Shown here piece by piece: positions 10,599-19,285 of a stretch of 64,000 nucleotides of DNA. The position numbers and the translations under genes are program-made. How positions within the stretch are numbered: position 1 is the stretch's first letter; every line of letters starts with the position of its first letter. The stretch comes from CAYTBN01 sp964542165 (GTDB lineage Bacteria; Myxococcota_A; UBA796; UBA9615; CAYRNR01). The stretch is from assembly GCA_964542165.1 (NCBI GenBank), contig CAZITQ010000007.1, forward strand, positions 1 through 64,000, in the 5' to 3' direction. The notes under the pieces were generated by a model, which was given only the letters and a program-made list of their open reading frames with translations, did not search any database and had not been told where the DNA came from.

Positions 10599-12041
10599 TC
10601 ACCCGTGTTCGGGCAGTGTCTCGCAGTGTTCGACGAACGCCTCGAGGGCGTCGTGGAAGCAGATCCAGGGGGGACTCACCAGGCCGGCGCCGACCTGCCC
10701 CACGCCGGGTTCGCGGTGGGCGACCCCGGTGTTGATGGTCGGCAGCAGGGAGAGCTCCTCGACCTTGCGCAGGTCGATCCCGGTGGCCGTGCCGGCGAAG
10801 TCCAGGGTCGGGATCGCCCACACCGGATTGCGCCCGACCGCGATGCGGCGCATCCGGCGGCTCGTGGCCAGAGCGTCGGCGACGGTCCCCCCCACGAACT
10901 GGACGATGGCGGGCGCCGCGGCCATGGCGAAACCGCCGAGGCCCGCGGTCTCGGTGATGGCGCTGTCGCCGATGTCCGGGTTGGCGTCCTCGGCGGTGAA
11001 GCCGGGGAAGTACAGGCCCTCCACGTGCTGGGCGGGTCCGGTGAACCAGCGGCCGGGCATGCTCGCCAGCTGGATCCCGAAGTCGGTGCCGTTGCGGGCC
11101 ATCACCGTCAACATCGACGATCCCGGCACACCCTCGGCTGCGGCGAGCATGCACTTGCACATGGGCATCGACAGGTTGAGGAAGAAGTGGTCGTTGGCGT
11201 GGATGAACGCCAGGGTTCGGGCGATCTCCGCCGCCGGGCGGTTCAGCTCGGCCATGGCGGGAGCCAGCTCCCTCAGCAGCAGCGAGGTGCCCGCGCGGTT
11301 GCGGTTGTGGCCCTCGTCCCCCATCTGCAGCGCCTGGGCCGCCAGCAGCTTCAGATCGATGGGGCCCGTGGCCCCGAGGGTGTCGGCCAGTACGGGGGCC
11401 AGAACGTCGGCCATGAACCGCAGCCGATCGAGGACCTCCGGAGCGAAGGCCCCGTAGCGCAGGACCTTGCCCAGCCCCTCGTTGAGGGTGCAGAAGCTAC
11501 GGCGCGAGGGCTCGGTTCCGTCCTCGACGATCCACACCGGCATCGACGGGGTGACCAGACCTGCCATCGGGCCCACGCCGCCGTGGGTGTGGCAGGGTTC
11601 GAAGGTCACCTCGCCCCGGGCGGCGCGCGCCTCGGCCTCCTCGGGGGTCGCCGCGCGGCCCTCGAGGAGCATGCCCCCGACCACCGCGCCCCGTAGCGGA
11701 CCGGACATCCGCTCCCACTCGATGGGCGGACCGGCGTGGAGAAAGAGGTCCTCGGCCATCCCGGGGACCACGTCCCGGGCGAGGCCGACTCCCACCAGAC
11801 GGGGTTCGCAGGCGAGGAAACGGGCCAGCGCCTCGGCGTTGGCGGCCTCGATCGCCCCCCGCCGCCCGCCCAGCGACTCCAGGCGGGCCATGCGCACGGG
11901 GTCTCCCCCTGCGGGCGGCTGGAAGTCGACCTCGACCAGGGGGGAACCCCCACTTCGGACCCCCTCGGCCACGGCGTCGATGCCCAGGTGGACCACGGTC
12001 ACCGGGCCGTCCAGCAGGCGTCTCGCGCGATCGTGGGTCAT
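10599..12041 (-). CDS. DUF1116 protein (YlbE/AllG-like), FdrA partner
   Basis: A 480-residue DUF1116 protein with conserved blocks FEPCHTHGGVGPMAG, ALQMGDEGHNRN, FIHANDHFFLNLSM and VGGTVADALATSRRM. In E. coli the homologue YlbE has been linked with FdrA and YlbF to the oxamate carbamoyltransferase step of anaerobic allantoin degradation, where carbamoyl-oxamate plus phosphate gives carbamoyl phosphate. Its ATG overlaps the stop of fdrA (ATGA). The substrate of this copy is unknown. No carbamate kinase is present in the window to use the carbamoyl phosphate. Confidence 0.88.
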   Translation of the reverse strand: MTHDRARRLLDGPVTVVHLGIDAVAEGVRSGGSPLVEVDFQPPAGGDPVRMARLESLGGRRGAIEAANAEALARFLACEPRLVGVGLARDVVPGMAEDLFLHAGPPIEWERMSGPLRGAVVGGMLLEGRAATPEEAEARAARGEVTFEPCHTHGGVGPMAGLVTPSMPVWIVEDGTEPSRRSFCTLNEGLGKVLRYGAFAPEVLDRLRFMADVLAPVLADTLGATGPIDLKLLAAQALQMGDEGHNRNRAGTSLLLRELAPAMAELNRPAAEIARTLAFIHANDHFFLNLSMPMCKCMLAAAEGVPGSSMLTVMARNGTDFGIQLASMPGRWFTGPAQHVEGLYFPGFTAEDANPDIGDSAITETAGLGGFAMAAAPAIVQFVGGTVADALATSRRMRRIAVGRNPVWAIPTLDFAGTATGIDLRKVEELSLLPTINTGVAHREPGVGQVGAGLVSPPWICFHDALEAFVEHCETLPEHG

Positions 12042-13288
12042 GCCTCGCTCTCCTCTGCGGCTCCCGACAGCATCAAGGCGGCGAAGCTCGCCGCCTCCGC
12101 GGCGCTGCGACGGACCACGATGCCGCCGTCCCGCAGCGTACGTTCCTGGCGGGCGGCGTCCTGGGGATCCTCGTCGGTCCCCGACACCGAGCAGACCACG
12201 ATCGGGTGGCCGTCACCCCGGGCCTCCTTGGCCTGCCGCACCACCCCCACGATCTCCGGCGCCGGGTCGGGGTGTGCGCCGTCGCCCAGTACGAGATCCA
12301 GGAGCACCACCCCCACACCGGGGTGCTGGATCGCCTCGCCCAGGAGCTCCGAGCGGGCGGTCTGGTCCACCATCGGGTGGGGGCGCCCACGGGTGTACAC
12401 GTCGTCACCGGTGTCCAGCAGCAGGTGTCCGCCGTCCGGCAGGGGCTCGCCGGGCAACCAGGTCTCGTGCCCGCCCCGCTCCCGGATCCCCGCCCTGCGT
12501 AGCAGTTCGCGGGCCTCGGCGGCCAGGGAACCGCCGCCGAACAGGCCGATCAGCCGCCCCCCCACGCCGGTGAATGCGGGGGGAGCTTCGTCATCGGTCC
12601 CCGTCGAGGACTGCTCTTCTCCCGATGCGAGGGCCGCTGCCCGGGACACCGCCTCGTCCAGGGAAGAGGTGTACGACACCCCATCCGCGTCGTCCTCGGG
12701 AGGCTGCCCCAGGTACCGCACCACGGCGGGTTTGCCGCAGGCGACGAGCTGGTCGTGCAGGCGCGTGGCGGCCGCGGGATCCGGGCTCTTGGCCACCACC
12801 ACGATCACCTCGGTCGCCGGGTCTTCGGCCAGCAGCTCCACCGCCATCGAGGTCATGATCCCGCCCACCGGGGCGGAGAGGTCACGGCCTCCGGTGCCGA
12901 TGGCGTGGGAGATCCCGATGCCCCGTGCCGCCAGCCCGCAGCTGATCTCCTGGATCCCCGTGCCCGAGGGGCCCGCGAGCCCCACCGGTCCGGCGGGAAC
13001 CCGGTTGGCGAAACCCAGTCGGACCCCGGCGAGGATCGACGTCCCGCAGTCGGGGCCCATGACCAGCAGGCCCTGCTGCGCGCCGCGGGTCTTGAGATCG
13101 ATCTCCGCCTCCAGGGGGACGTTGTCCGAGAACAGAAAGACGTGGCAGCCGGAATCCAGCGCCCGCCGGGCCACGTGGGCCGCGTACGTGCCGGGGACCG
13201 AGATCGAGACCACCGTGCCGGCGGGCTCGCCGCCCACGTCACGGAGCGCGTCCTCCACCGTCGCCCCGCGCGCACCCACCCCCCCCAC
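12038..13288 (-). CDS. fdrA: FdrA, C-terminal portion (frame-shifted relative to its N-terminus)
   Basis: This frame holds most of FdrA, a relative of succinyl-CoA synthetase. It includes SISVPGTYAAHVARRALDSG, VFLFSDNVPLE, GLLVMGPDCGTSI, GPSGTGIQEIS and, towards the C-terminus, VVLLDLVLGDGAHPDP. The first dozen residues before about ARGATVEDAL come from the low-complexity tract and are not typical, so the apparent start near 13288 is probably not real. The N-terminal domain continues one frame away at 13239-13652. The two halves should form a single protein of about 530 residues. Either the tract carries a sequencing indel or the gene is inactivated or switchable. Confidence 0.85.
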   Translation of the reverse strand: MGGVGARGATVEDALRDVGGEPAGTVVSISVPGTYAAHVARRALDSGCHVFLFSDNVPLEAEIDLKTRGAQQGLLVMGPDCGTSILAGVRLGFANRVPAGPVGLAGPSGTGIQEISCGLAARGIGISHAIGTGGRDLSAPVGGIMTSMAVELLAEDPATEVIVVVAKSPDPAAATRLHDQLVACGKPAVVRYLGQPPEDDADGVSYTSSLDEAVSRAAALASGEEQSSTGTDDEAPPAFTGVGGRLIGLFGGGSLAAEARELLRRAGIRERGGHETWLPGEPLPDGGHLLLDTGDDVYTRGRPHPMVDQTARSELLGEAIQHPGVGVVLLDLVLGDGAHPDPAPEIVGVVRQAKEARGDGHPIVVCSVSGTDEDPQDAARQERTLRDGGIVVRRSAAEAASFAALMLSGAAEESEA

Positions 13289-13652
13289 ACCCGGGGGGGG
13301 GGGGCGCCCCCCCCCGGGCGGGGGGCGGGCCCCCCCGGGCGGCGGGGCGGGGGCCCCCCGCGGCTACCCGGGCGCCCGGTTCACCGGTGAGCAGCTCCAG
13401 GGCGCGTGTCGCGGCGCCGTCCGCTGCCGCGGCGTCGTCGGCGCGGATCGCGACGACCAGGTCCATCGGCCCCGCGTCCGCGAGGGCGTCCGCGGGAAAA
13501 CCGGCCTGGCGGAGCAGGTCGCGGTTCATCTCGGTGGCCATCAGCAGGACGGCTTCCTGGACCCCGGCCGCGCCCTCGAGCTGTCGGCCGAGGCGCATCA
13601 GGAAGGCCGAATCGTGGTAACGGCCCTCGTGAACCTCGATCCGTTCGATCAT
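13239..13652 (-). CDS. fdrA: FdrA, N-terminal portion (same gene, other frame)
   Basis: Residues 1 to about 95 (RIEVHEGRYHDSAFLMRL, EAVLLMATEMNRDLL, DLVVAIRADD) match the start of FdrA proteins. After that the translation turns into a Gly/Pro/Arg run encoded by the G/C tract and ends without joining the rest. The ATG overlaps the stop of the DUF2877 gene by 4 nt, as expected for a coupled operon gene. It is therefore the true 5' end of fdrA. See 12038-13288 for the remainder. Confidence 0.8.
   Translation of the reverse strand: MIERIEVHEGRYHDSAFLMRLGRQLEGAAGVQEAVLLMATEMNRDLLRQAGFPADALADAGPMDLVVAIRADDAAAADGAATRALELLTGEPGARVAAGGPRPAARGGPPPARGGAPPPPGCGGGGCARGDGGGRAP
13279..13360. repeat. G/C homopolymer-rich low-complexity tract inside fdrA
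   Basis: The tract has a C8 run (13279-13286), a G12 run (13293-13304), a C9 run (13307-13315), G6 (13320-13325), C7 (13330-13336), G5 (13349-13353) and C6 (13354-13359). Nothing similar exists elsewhere in the window. It coincides exactly with the break between the two fdrA frames. Runs like these are prone both to read and assembly error and to genuine slipped-strand length change. Confidence 0.9.
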
Positions 13653-14539
13653 CGTCGCCGTCCTCCATCACTCGTCGTCAGCTCCCTCGCCAGCGCGAGT
13701 GCGCCCGCGAGCATCTCCGCTCCGCTGGTGCCACCTGTCGCGGCGAGGGCGCGGGCTGCCCCGCGCACACGCACCGGGCGGGCACGCTTGGCCCCCAGGA
13801 GCTCGGCGAAGCGCGCCAGGGCCTCGGGGAACGCCCCCCGGCTGGAGTGATGGATCATCTCGCGGGCCACGTCCGTTGTCGAGTCCGGCGCGAGGGCCTC
13901 CAGGCAGCGGGCCAGGGCGCGCCAGCGGGTGCGCGGGACCCAGTCCAGGTGCGCGAACCGGCTGGCCGCCGCGGCGAAGCCCACGAGGAGATCGTCCCCG
14001 GTGGGTGTCGAACCGGGACCCAGCCCGTTGAGGTCGCGGACCGGCGCGTCCAGGGTCCCCCCGGGGAGGACGAAGGCGCGGAGCAACCCGTGGAGACCGT
14101 TGGAGGCCCGCCTGAGCATCAGGTCCGCGACCTTGGTCCCCGAGCCCCCCTCCAGGATCTCCTTCGCCCTCGCGGGAATCTTCACCGCGGTCAGGTGACC
14201 GCGCAGCGCCCTTCGGGTCCCCGGGCCCCGGGTGAGGCCCAGCTCCACGCCATCCCCCAGCAGCAGCAGGCGATTACCGGCCAGGTGGGCGACCCGGCGG
14301 CGCAGGACGAACGAGGCGCCCTCCGGGGGCGGATGGTGGGACGTCGGGATCTCGATTCCCCAGGGCACCAGACCGGCGGCCGGGGTGACCAGGGTGACGA
14401 GGTGTCCGTCGTTCCTGCCCCTGACCAGCGCCGCCGTCGGATAGACACGCTCCACCTGCCCGCGCCAGGGCGCGGTGGCCGGGACGAGGGCCGCGTCGAA
14501 GCGGCGCGCGGTCACGGGTCGGTGGCGGGTGTCTCCCAT
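13649..14539 (-). CDS. DUF2877 protein (YlbF/AllH-like)
   Basis: A 296-residue protein with the DUF2877 signature GLGPGSTPTGDDLLVGF near residue 195 and SSRGAFPEALARFAELLG downstream. Family members travel with FdrA and DUF1116 and are thought to form a carbamoyltransferase complex with them. It is the first gene of the minus-strand operon; only 26 bp separate its ATG from the divergent amidase, so the operon promoter must lie in or over the amidase 5' end. The TGA overlaps the fdrA start. Confidence 0.87.
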   Translation of the reverse strand: MGDTRHRPVTARRFDAALVPATAPWRGQVERVYPTAALVRGRNDGHLVTLVTPAAGLVPWGIEIPTSHHPPPEGASFVLRRRVAHLAGNRLLLLGDGVELGLTRGPGTRRALRGHLTAVKIPARAKEILEGGSGTKVADLMLRRASNGLHGLLRAFVLPGGTLDAPVRDLNGLGPGSTPTGDDLLVGFAAAASRFAHLDWVPRTRWRALARCLEALAPDSTTDVAREMIHHSSRGAFPEALARFAELLGAKRARPVRVRGAARALAATGGTSGAEMLAGALALARELTTSDGGRRR

Positions 14540-14552
14540 CTGCGGAACATCC

Positions 14553-14558
14553 TACAAT
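14553..14558 (+). promoter_or_regulatory. -10-like hexamer for a probable leaderless amidase mRNA
   Basis: TACAAT lies 7 nt before the amidase ATG, which would put the transcription start at or next to the start codon. No ribosome-binding site is seen before the ATG. The matching -35 region is poor. The same 7-nt spacing is found at 62175-62188. Confidence 0.45.
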
Positions 14559-14565
14559 CGCTGCG

Positions 14566-15879
14566 ATGACCTGGGAGCCTCCGAGCCTGATTCGTCTGAC
14601 CGAAGATCTCGCCTGCGGACGCCGGGGAGCGCGGGAGACCGCGGAGGAATCCCTGGCGCGGATCGGGCAATGCGCCTCCCACCGCGCCTTCGTCCGGGTG
14701 GTTCCCGAGGAGGCGCTCGCCCGGTCGAGCGCCCTCGATGAGGCGAGGGCCCTTCGCGGAGCGCCAGGTCCGCTCCACGGCGTCCCGCTGGCCATCAAGG
14801 ACAACATCGACCAGGCCGGAGTGGTCTGCTCGGCGGGCAGCCGGGCCTACGACGACCGGGTCCCGGCCGTCGACGCGCCGGTGGTGACCGCCCTGGAGCG
14901 GTCGGGCGCCGTGATCGTCGGGCGCACCAACATGAACGAGCTGGCCGACGGCGTGACCGGGGAGAATCCCCACTATGGCGACGTGCACAATCCGGCGCGC
15001 GCCGGCTTCCGGGCGGGGGGATCCAGCTCCGGCTCGGCGGCGGCCGTGGCGGACGGCAGCGTCGTCGGCGCCCTGGGCACCGATACCGGGGGCTCGGTGC
15101 GCATCCCCGCCGCCCTGTGTGGGGTCGTCGGCTTCAAGCCCTCGGCGGGAACCCTGTCCACCCGCGGGGTCCTGCCCCTGTCCACCTCCCTGGATCACGT
15201 GGGGGTGATCACCCGGGGTGTTCGAGACGCGGCCCGATTGCTGAGCGCGATGGTCGGTGGAGACACCCACGGGCTCATCGGGGCCGGGAAGGCGACGATC
15301 GAAGGGACCCGGATCGGGGTGCTCGAGGGCTTCGCCGACCGGGCCGAGTCGGATGTGGCGATCCTCTTCGCCGCGGCCCTGGCGCAGCTGGAACGCGCCG
15401 GCGCCCGGCTGGTGCCGGTGGCGGCGCCCGACCTGGCCCGATCCCTGGGCCTGCTGGCCCGGATCTACGGGCCGGAGGCCGCCGAGACCCATCGGGACGT
15501 CCTGTCTCGGCGACCCCAGGATCTGGGGGGCGAGGTGCGCGAGGATCTTCGGCGGGGTGGGCGGGAAGGGGCGGCCGCCCGGCGGGACGAGGCCCTGCGG
15601 GAGCGCCGCGCCCTGGTCGCGGCCATGGATGCGGCACTCTCGGACGTGTCGCTGCTGTTGAGCCCGACCACGCCGTTGCCGGCCACGCCCCACGGCGCGC
15701 CCGACCCCCACCGGTACCTGGCATTCACCTGTGCCTTCAACCTCACGGGGCAGCCTGCGCTCTCGGTGCCCATGGGAACCGCGGCGGGCCTTCCGGCGGG
15801 CCTGCAGGTGATCGGCGCCCGGGGAGCGGACGGCGCCGTCCTGTCGTTCGCGGCTGCGTTCGAGGAACTCCGCGGTTAG
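14566..15879 (+). CDS. Amidase-signature enzyme (AtzF/GatA-like)
   Basis: A 437-residue hydrolase with a complete Ser-cisSer-Lys triad: Lys in VPLAIKDNID, cis-Ser in GGSSSGSAAAV and nucleophile Ser in DTGGSVRIPAALCG. It lacks the long C-terminal domain of full allophanate hydrolases. It diverges from the heterocycle operon and is likely part of the same pathway, cleaving an amide released after ring opening. It is not the GatA of a tRNA amidotransferase, since gatB and gatC are absent. Its stop codon overlaps the convergent gene's stop by 4 nt. Confidence 0.88.
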   Translation: MTWEPPSLIRLTEDLACGRRGARETAEESLARIGQCASHRAFVRVVPEEALARSSALDEARALRGAPGPLHGVPLAIKDNIDQAGVVCSAGSRAYDDRVPAVDAPVVTALERSGAVIVGRTNMNELADGVTGENPHYGDVHNPARAGFRAGGSSSGSAAAVADGSVVGALGTDTGGSVRIPAALCGVVGFKPSAGTLSTRGVLPLSTSLDHVGVITRGVRDAARLLSAMVGGDTHGLIGAGKATIEGTRIGVLEGFADRAESDVAILFAAALAQLERAGARLVPVAAPDLARSLGLLARIYGPEAAETHRDVLSRRPQDLGGEVREDLRRGGREGAAARRDEALRERRALVAAMDAALSDVSLLLSPTTPLPATPHGAPDPHRYLAFTCAFNLTGQPALSVPMGTAAGLPAGLQVIGARGADGAVLSFAAAFEELRG

Positions 15880-16688
15880 CTGCCGATCACGGCCGCGACG
15901 GCTCGCGTCCCCTCGTCCTCCTGGGCGAGGCAGAGCACGCGCCGGGCGTCGCCGCCCCGGATCTCGGCCAGGGCGTGGGCCACGAGCCCCAGGAATCCAC
16001 CCTCCTCCGCGGGCTCGATCGGCGGCGTCCACTGCTCGAGGCGGTACTGGGTGGCTGCGGGGGACTCGGGCCAACCGAGGGCGGCGTCGAGCTGGCTCTC
16101 CGGGTCCGACACGCCGGCCTGGGCGAAGGCGCGTCGCAGGGCCCATCGCAGGGCCGGACTGAGGCTGGACTCCGTCTCGCCGCCTTCCACCACGGGGGGC
16201 AGGCCTTCGGTGGCCCCCGGGAAGCGCAGCTGACTGCCGGAGGCGGCGACGACCCGGGCGGGGGCCGGGTGCAGGGTGCGGGCCAGCTCGATCTCTCCGA
16301 GCACCGCGCAGGTCGCACGGGCGGCGTTCCAGGCCATCACGACCAGGACGTCCGCCGCGCCGCTGGCCACGGCCCAGCAGGCCACCTCTAGGGCGGATCC
16401 TTCGCTGGAGGCGCCCGGCGCCGCCAGGGGATCCAATCCCAGGCGCTGGATCACGGCCTCGTCCTCCTCGGCCTCGGGATCCGAGCGCCCCAGGACGAGC
16501 CCGTCCACGTAGGGCAGCAGCGCGGCGTGGCCGCCGGAGAGGTCCGCCGTGGCGGCGTCCAGGGCCGCGGTGCACCGGCCCACCGTGTCGTCGGACTCGA
16601 TGCGCGTCTCCTCCACGGCGGCGCCGATCAGGTACACGTCCCGCGCCAGGCGGGGGATCCGGAGCTGTCGCTGGCTGAAGCGGTCCAT
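15876..16688 (-). CDS. Divergent thiolase-fold protein
   Basis: A 270-residue protein whose N-terminal half follows thiolase and ketoacyl-synthase layout: AVEETRIESDDTV, LPYVDGLVLGRSDPE, then SSEGSALEVACWAVASGAADVLVVMAW. At the position where thiolases carry the nucleophilic Cys of CASG, this protein has Ser (ASSEG), and the C-terminal His/Cys blocks are not recognisable. It is shorter than a full thiolase. A non-catalytic or altered-chemistry role is possible. The assignment rests on pattern only and could be wrong. It closes the catabolic island. Confidence 0.5.
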   Translation of the reverse strand: MDRFSQRQLRIPRLARDVYLIGAAVEETRIESDDTVGRCTAALDAATADLSGGHAALLPYVDGLVLGRSDPEAEEDEAVIQRLGLDPLAAPGASSEGSALEVACWAVASGAADVLVVMAWNAARATCAVLGEIELARTLHPAPARVVAASGSQLRFPGATEGLPPVVEGGETESSLSPALRWALRRAFAQAGVSDPESQLDAALGWPESPAATQYRLEQWTPPIEPAEEGGFLGLVAHALAEIRGGDARRVLCLAQEDEGTRAVAAVIGS

Positions 16689-16792
16689 CGCAGTGGCCTC
16701 CTGTCGCGTCGCGAAGGCTACCCACCGTCCGGATCCAGGTCAACGGGCGGGCGCGGGGCGGCCGCACGGGCCCGGGCGGCCGTGCAAGACCC

Positions 16793-16824
16793 TTGACAGT
16801 CGGCCGCGCTCCGGCTCGGATAGT
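16793..16824 (+). promoter_or_regulatory. Promoter-like sequence upstream of lipoprotein gene 16845
   Basis: TTGACA (16793-16798) is a perfect -35 match. GATAGT (16819-16824) is a -10 candidate, but the 20-bp spacing is longer than usual. GGGAGAG just downstream is the ribosome-binding site of the lipoprotein gene. Confidence 0.45.
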
Positions 16825-16844
16825 TCCCGGCAGGGAGAGCAGCG

Positions 16845-18638
16845 ATGGCGCGAACTTGGTGCAACCTGGCGGCCCTGATCGGGCTGATCTCGCTCACCGT
16901 CCTGGGCTGCAAGCCCCAGCCCCCGGACGCCGACGACGACGACACCTGGGGTGACGACGACGACACCTGGGGTGACGACGACGACACCTTCCAGCCTCCG
17001 GAGCTGGCCATCGCCATCACGAGCCCACCCGAGGGCACCATCGGCACCCAGGCGTCGGTGAGGGTCGAGGGGACGGTGACGGGCAGCCACCCGGTGGTGA
17101 TCGTCAACGGCAACGAGGCCCAGGTGGAGGGGGACACCTTCAGCGTCGAGATCGCCCTGCACAACCAGGACCCCTTCACGCCGATCCTGGCCGAGGCGGT
17201 GGACGAGACCGGCTGGGTCCGGGACCGGCACACCTATCTCCACGGCGACAAGATCAGCGCCTCGGATCGCGTGCGCCGCGGTCTGGCCGTCCGCCTGACC
17301 GACCGGGGCATGGACGGGCTGGAGGCCTTCGTCCTGGCCTCCTTCACCCCCGACTCCATCGCCCAGATGATCCTGGCGTCCAACCCCCTGTACGACGATA
17401 GCTGGCTCGGCAATCAGGTGGTGGTGACCGCCGACGACGCCACCATCGGCGGCCTCGAGCTGGACCTGGACGCGATGAGCGACGGGATCCACATCGACGC
17501 CGCGCTCACCGACGTGGCCATCGACGTGACCGCGGACGCGGGGTGGGTCGGCACCTACGAGGGCACGGTGTACGTGGACGAGGTGCTGGTGACCGGGATC
17601 GCCAGCCTGTCTGCGTCGGGTGGGAGCCTCGTGGTCGACATCCCCGAGCTCACCGTCGAGCTGGTGAACATGACCACCGACTTCCCCGGGATCTGGGACT
17701 GGATCGAGGACCTGATCCTGTGGCTGATCCCCGGATTCCTGGAGGACGCCGTCTCCTCGATGCTGCAAGAGGAGGTCGTGGCCGCGGTGGAGCAGGTCCT
17801 GGGCAGCCTCGACCAGGGATTCCCCCTGGGGCCGGTCACGGTCGGGCTGGCGTTCGACACCGTGCAGCACGACAACAAGGGCATCGCCGCCATACTGGAC
17901 CTGGAGCTCGCCCTCGGCCCCGGCGGGGGCGATACGCCCGACGAACGGGTGTCCACCCCCGGGGATCTGCCCCAGCTGACCGGCAGCACCACCCCGATGG
18001 AGAACCCCTACGGCGCCTGGGTCGTGCTGGACGACGATGCGCTCAACGCCATCGGCATCGCCCTGTTCGGCTCGGGATTGCTGAACCAGCAGCTGGAGGG
18101 GACGCTACCGGGCGACATCCCGATGGAGCTCAACGCCGGGTTGCTGATGGGCATGTTCCCCTCCCTGGAGGGGGAGCTGGAGGACGGGGATCCGTTGACC
18201 ATCACCACGTCCCCCAGCGTGCCCCTGGTCGGGCGCCCGCGCCCCGGTCCGGAGGGAGTGCTGGAGTTCATCCTCCCGGGCTTCCTCGTCGACATCGCCG
18301 GGGATCTGGACGGAGACGGGACCGCGGATCCGATCTTCACCCTGGCCATCGACGGCGTGCTGCTGGTCGGGATCGATCCCGACGGTGACAGTCTCTCGGT
18401 GAGCGGGGAGGACATGGCCGCGACCTTGATTCGCAGCTCCATCGACTCGGAGAAGAGCGAGGGGGAGGACCTGGCCACCCTGCTCCAGCTGGCCATCGGA
18501 CTGATGGTCGGGGATCTGGTCGACCAGCTGGTCACCCTGATCGACGGCATGGCGATGGTGGCGCTGGAGGGGGGCGCCTGCGGCCCCGAGGAGGACCACG
18601 CCTCGTTCTACGCCGACCTGCTGCCGGCGGCTCCCTGA
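16845..18638 (+). CDS. Lipoprotein with Asp-rich tether, unknown function
   Basis: A 597-residue lipoprotein: signal peptide with lipobox LTVLGC (Cys22), then a tether with the unit GDDDDTW repeated, then a Bacterial-Ig-like segment (SPPEGTIGTQASVRVEGTV) with a middle of alternating beta strands. Residues around 285-330 (WDWIEDLILWLIPGFLEDAV) are amphipathic and could contact membrane. Near the C-terminus DLDGDGTADPIFTLAIDG resembles an EF-hand-type calcium loop. Probably at the cell surface or in the periplasm. No family function known to me. Confidence 0.85.
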   Translation: MARTWCNLAALIGLISLTVLGCKPQPPDADDDDTWGDDDDTWGDDDDTFQPPELAIAITSPPEGTIGTQASVRVEGTVTGSHPVVIVNGNEAQVEGDTFSVEIALHNQDPFTPILAEAVDETGWVRDRHTYLHGDKISASDRVRRGLAVRLTDRGMDGLEAFVLASFTPDSIAQMILASNPLYDDSWLGNQVVVTADDATIGGLELDLDAMSDGIHIDAALTDVAIDVTADAGWVGTYEGTVYVDEVLVTGIASLSASGGSLVVDIPELTVELVNMTTDFPGIWDWIEDLILWLIPGFLEDAVSSMLQEEVVAAVEQVLGSLDQGFPLGPVTVGLAFDTVQHDNKGIAAILDLELALGPGGGDTPDERVSTPGDLPQLTGSTTPMENPYGAWVVLDDDALNAIGIALFGSGLLNQQLEGTLPGDIPMELNAGLLMGMFPSLEGELEDGDPLTITTSPSVPLVGRPRPGPEGVLEFILPGFLVDIAGDLDGDGTADPIFTLAIDGVLLVGIDPDGDSLSVSGEDMAATLIRSSIDSEKSEGEDLATLLQLAIGLMVGDLVDQLVTLIDGMAMVALEGGACGPEEDHASFYADLLPAAP

Positions 18639-18656
18639 GTCGGATCCCGCGGAGGC

Positions 18657-19211
18657 CTACCAGGCCTGCAGGGCGTCCTTGACCTGGGTCTCGACGCTGG
18701 CGTTGTACCCGTTGGAGATCAGGTCGCGAATCACCAGCTGCTCGTCCACGATCACGAACACCGGCAGGTTGCCGGTGCTGAAGGGATCGATGCAGGTCTC
18801 CAGGCCATCGGTCCACACGTCCAGGGTGGTCAGGTCGTGGTCGTCCTTCCAGGCCTGGAGTTCGTCCGTGCTCACGTCGTCGGTGTAGCCCGCGTCCTGG
18901 ATCAGGGTCTCGTACATGGTGAACGAGAACTCCGCGCTCATCTCGGCGTAGAGCGCCTCGGCGTCGGCGGCGGCGTCCGCGCAGGGCTCGCACCAGCCCG
19001 CGCCGATCGTCAGCAGGATCCGATCGCCCTCGGCGTCGTGGGTCGAGACGGTGTCGCCGTCCTGGTTGGTGAGCGTGCAGGTCGGGAGGGTGTCGCCCAC
19101 CTCGTAGCCCTCGCCCGGGGCCAGGTCGTCGTCGTCGTCGTCGTCGTCCGTGGTGCCGTTGCAACCGAAGAGCAGCGCGCCGGCGATCAGCATCCATCCG
19201 AGTCGTTTCAT
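18657..19211 (-). CDS. Thioredoxin-fold lipoprotein
   Basis: A 184-residue lipoprotein with lipobox LLFGC (Cys17), an eight-Asp stretch at residues 22-29, and a TlpA/redoxin-like domain with AGWCEPC (Cys74, Cys77) as active-site CxxC. NLPVFVIVD supplies the cis-Pro loop. It should act as an envelope thiol oxidoreductase. GGAGGTGAG precedes the ATG; longer in-frame extensions upstream lack coding character. It is convergent with the lipoprotein at 16845 with an 18-bp gap. Confidence 0.88.
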   Translation of the reverse strand: MKRLGWMLIAGALLFGCNGTTDDDDDDDDLAPGEGYEVGDTLPTCTLTNQDGDTVSTHDAEGDRILLTIGAGWCEPCADAAADAEALYAEMSAEFSFTMYETLIQDAGYTDDVSTDELQAWKDDHDLTTLDVWTDGLETCIDPFSTGNLPVFVIVDEQLVIRDLISNGYNASVETQVKDALQAW

Positions 19212-19285
19212 CGCGGTCTCACCTCCAGGGTCGGCCCATGATAGCTGGAGCGAAGGGGCAGCCCAAGGGACGGTCTTGTCCCCCC

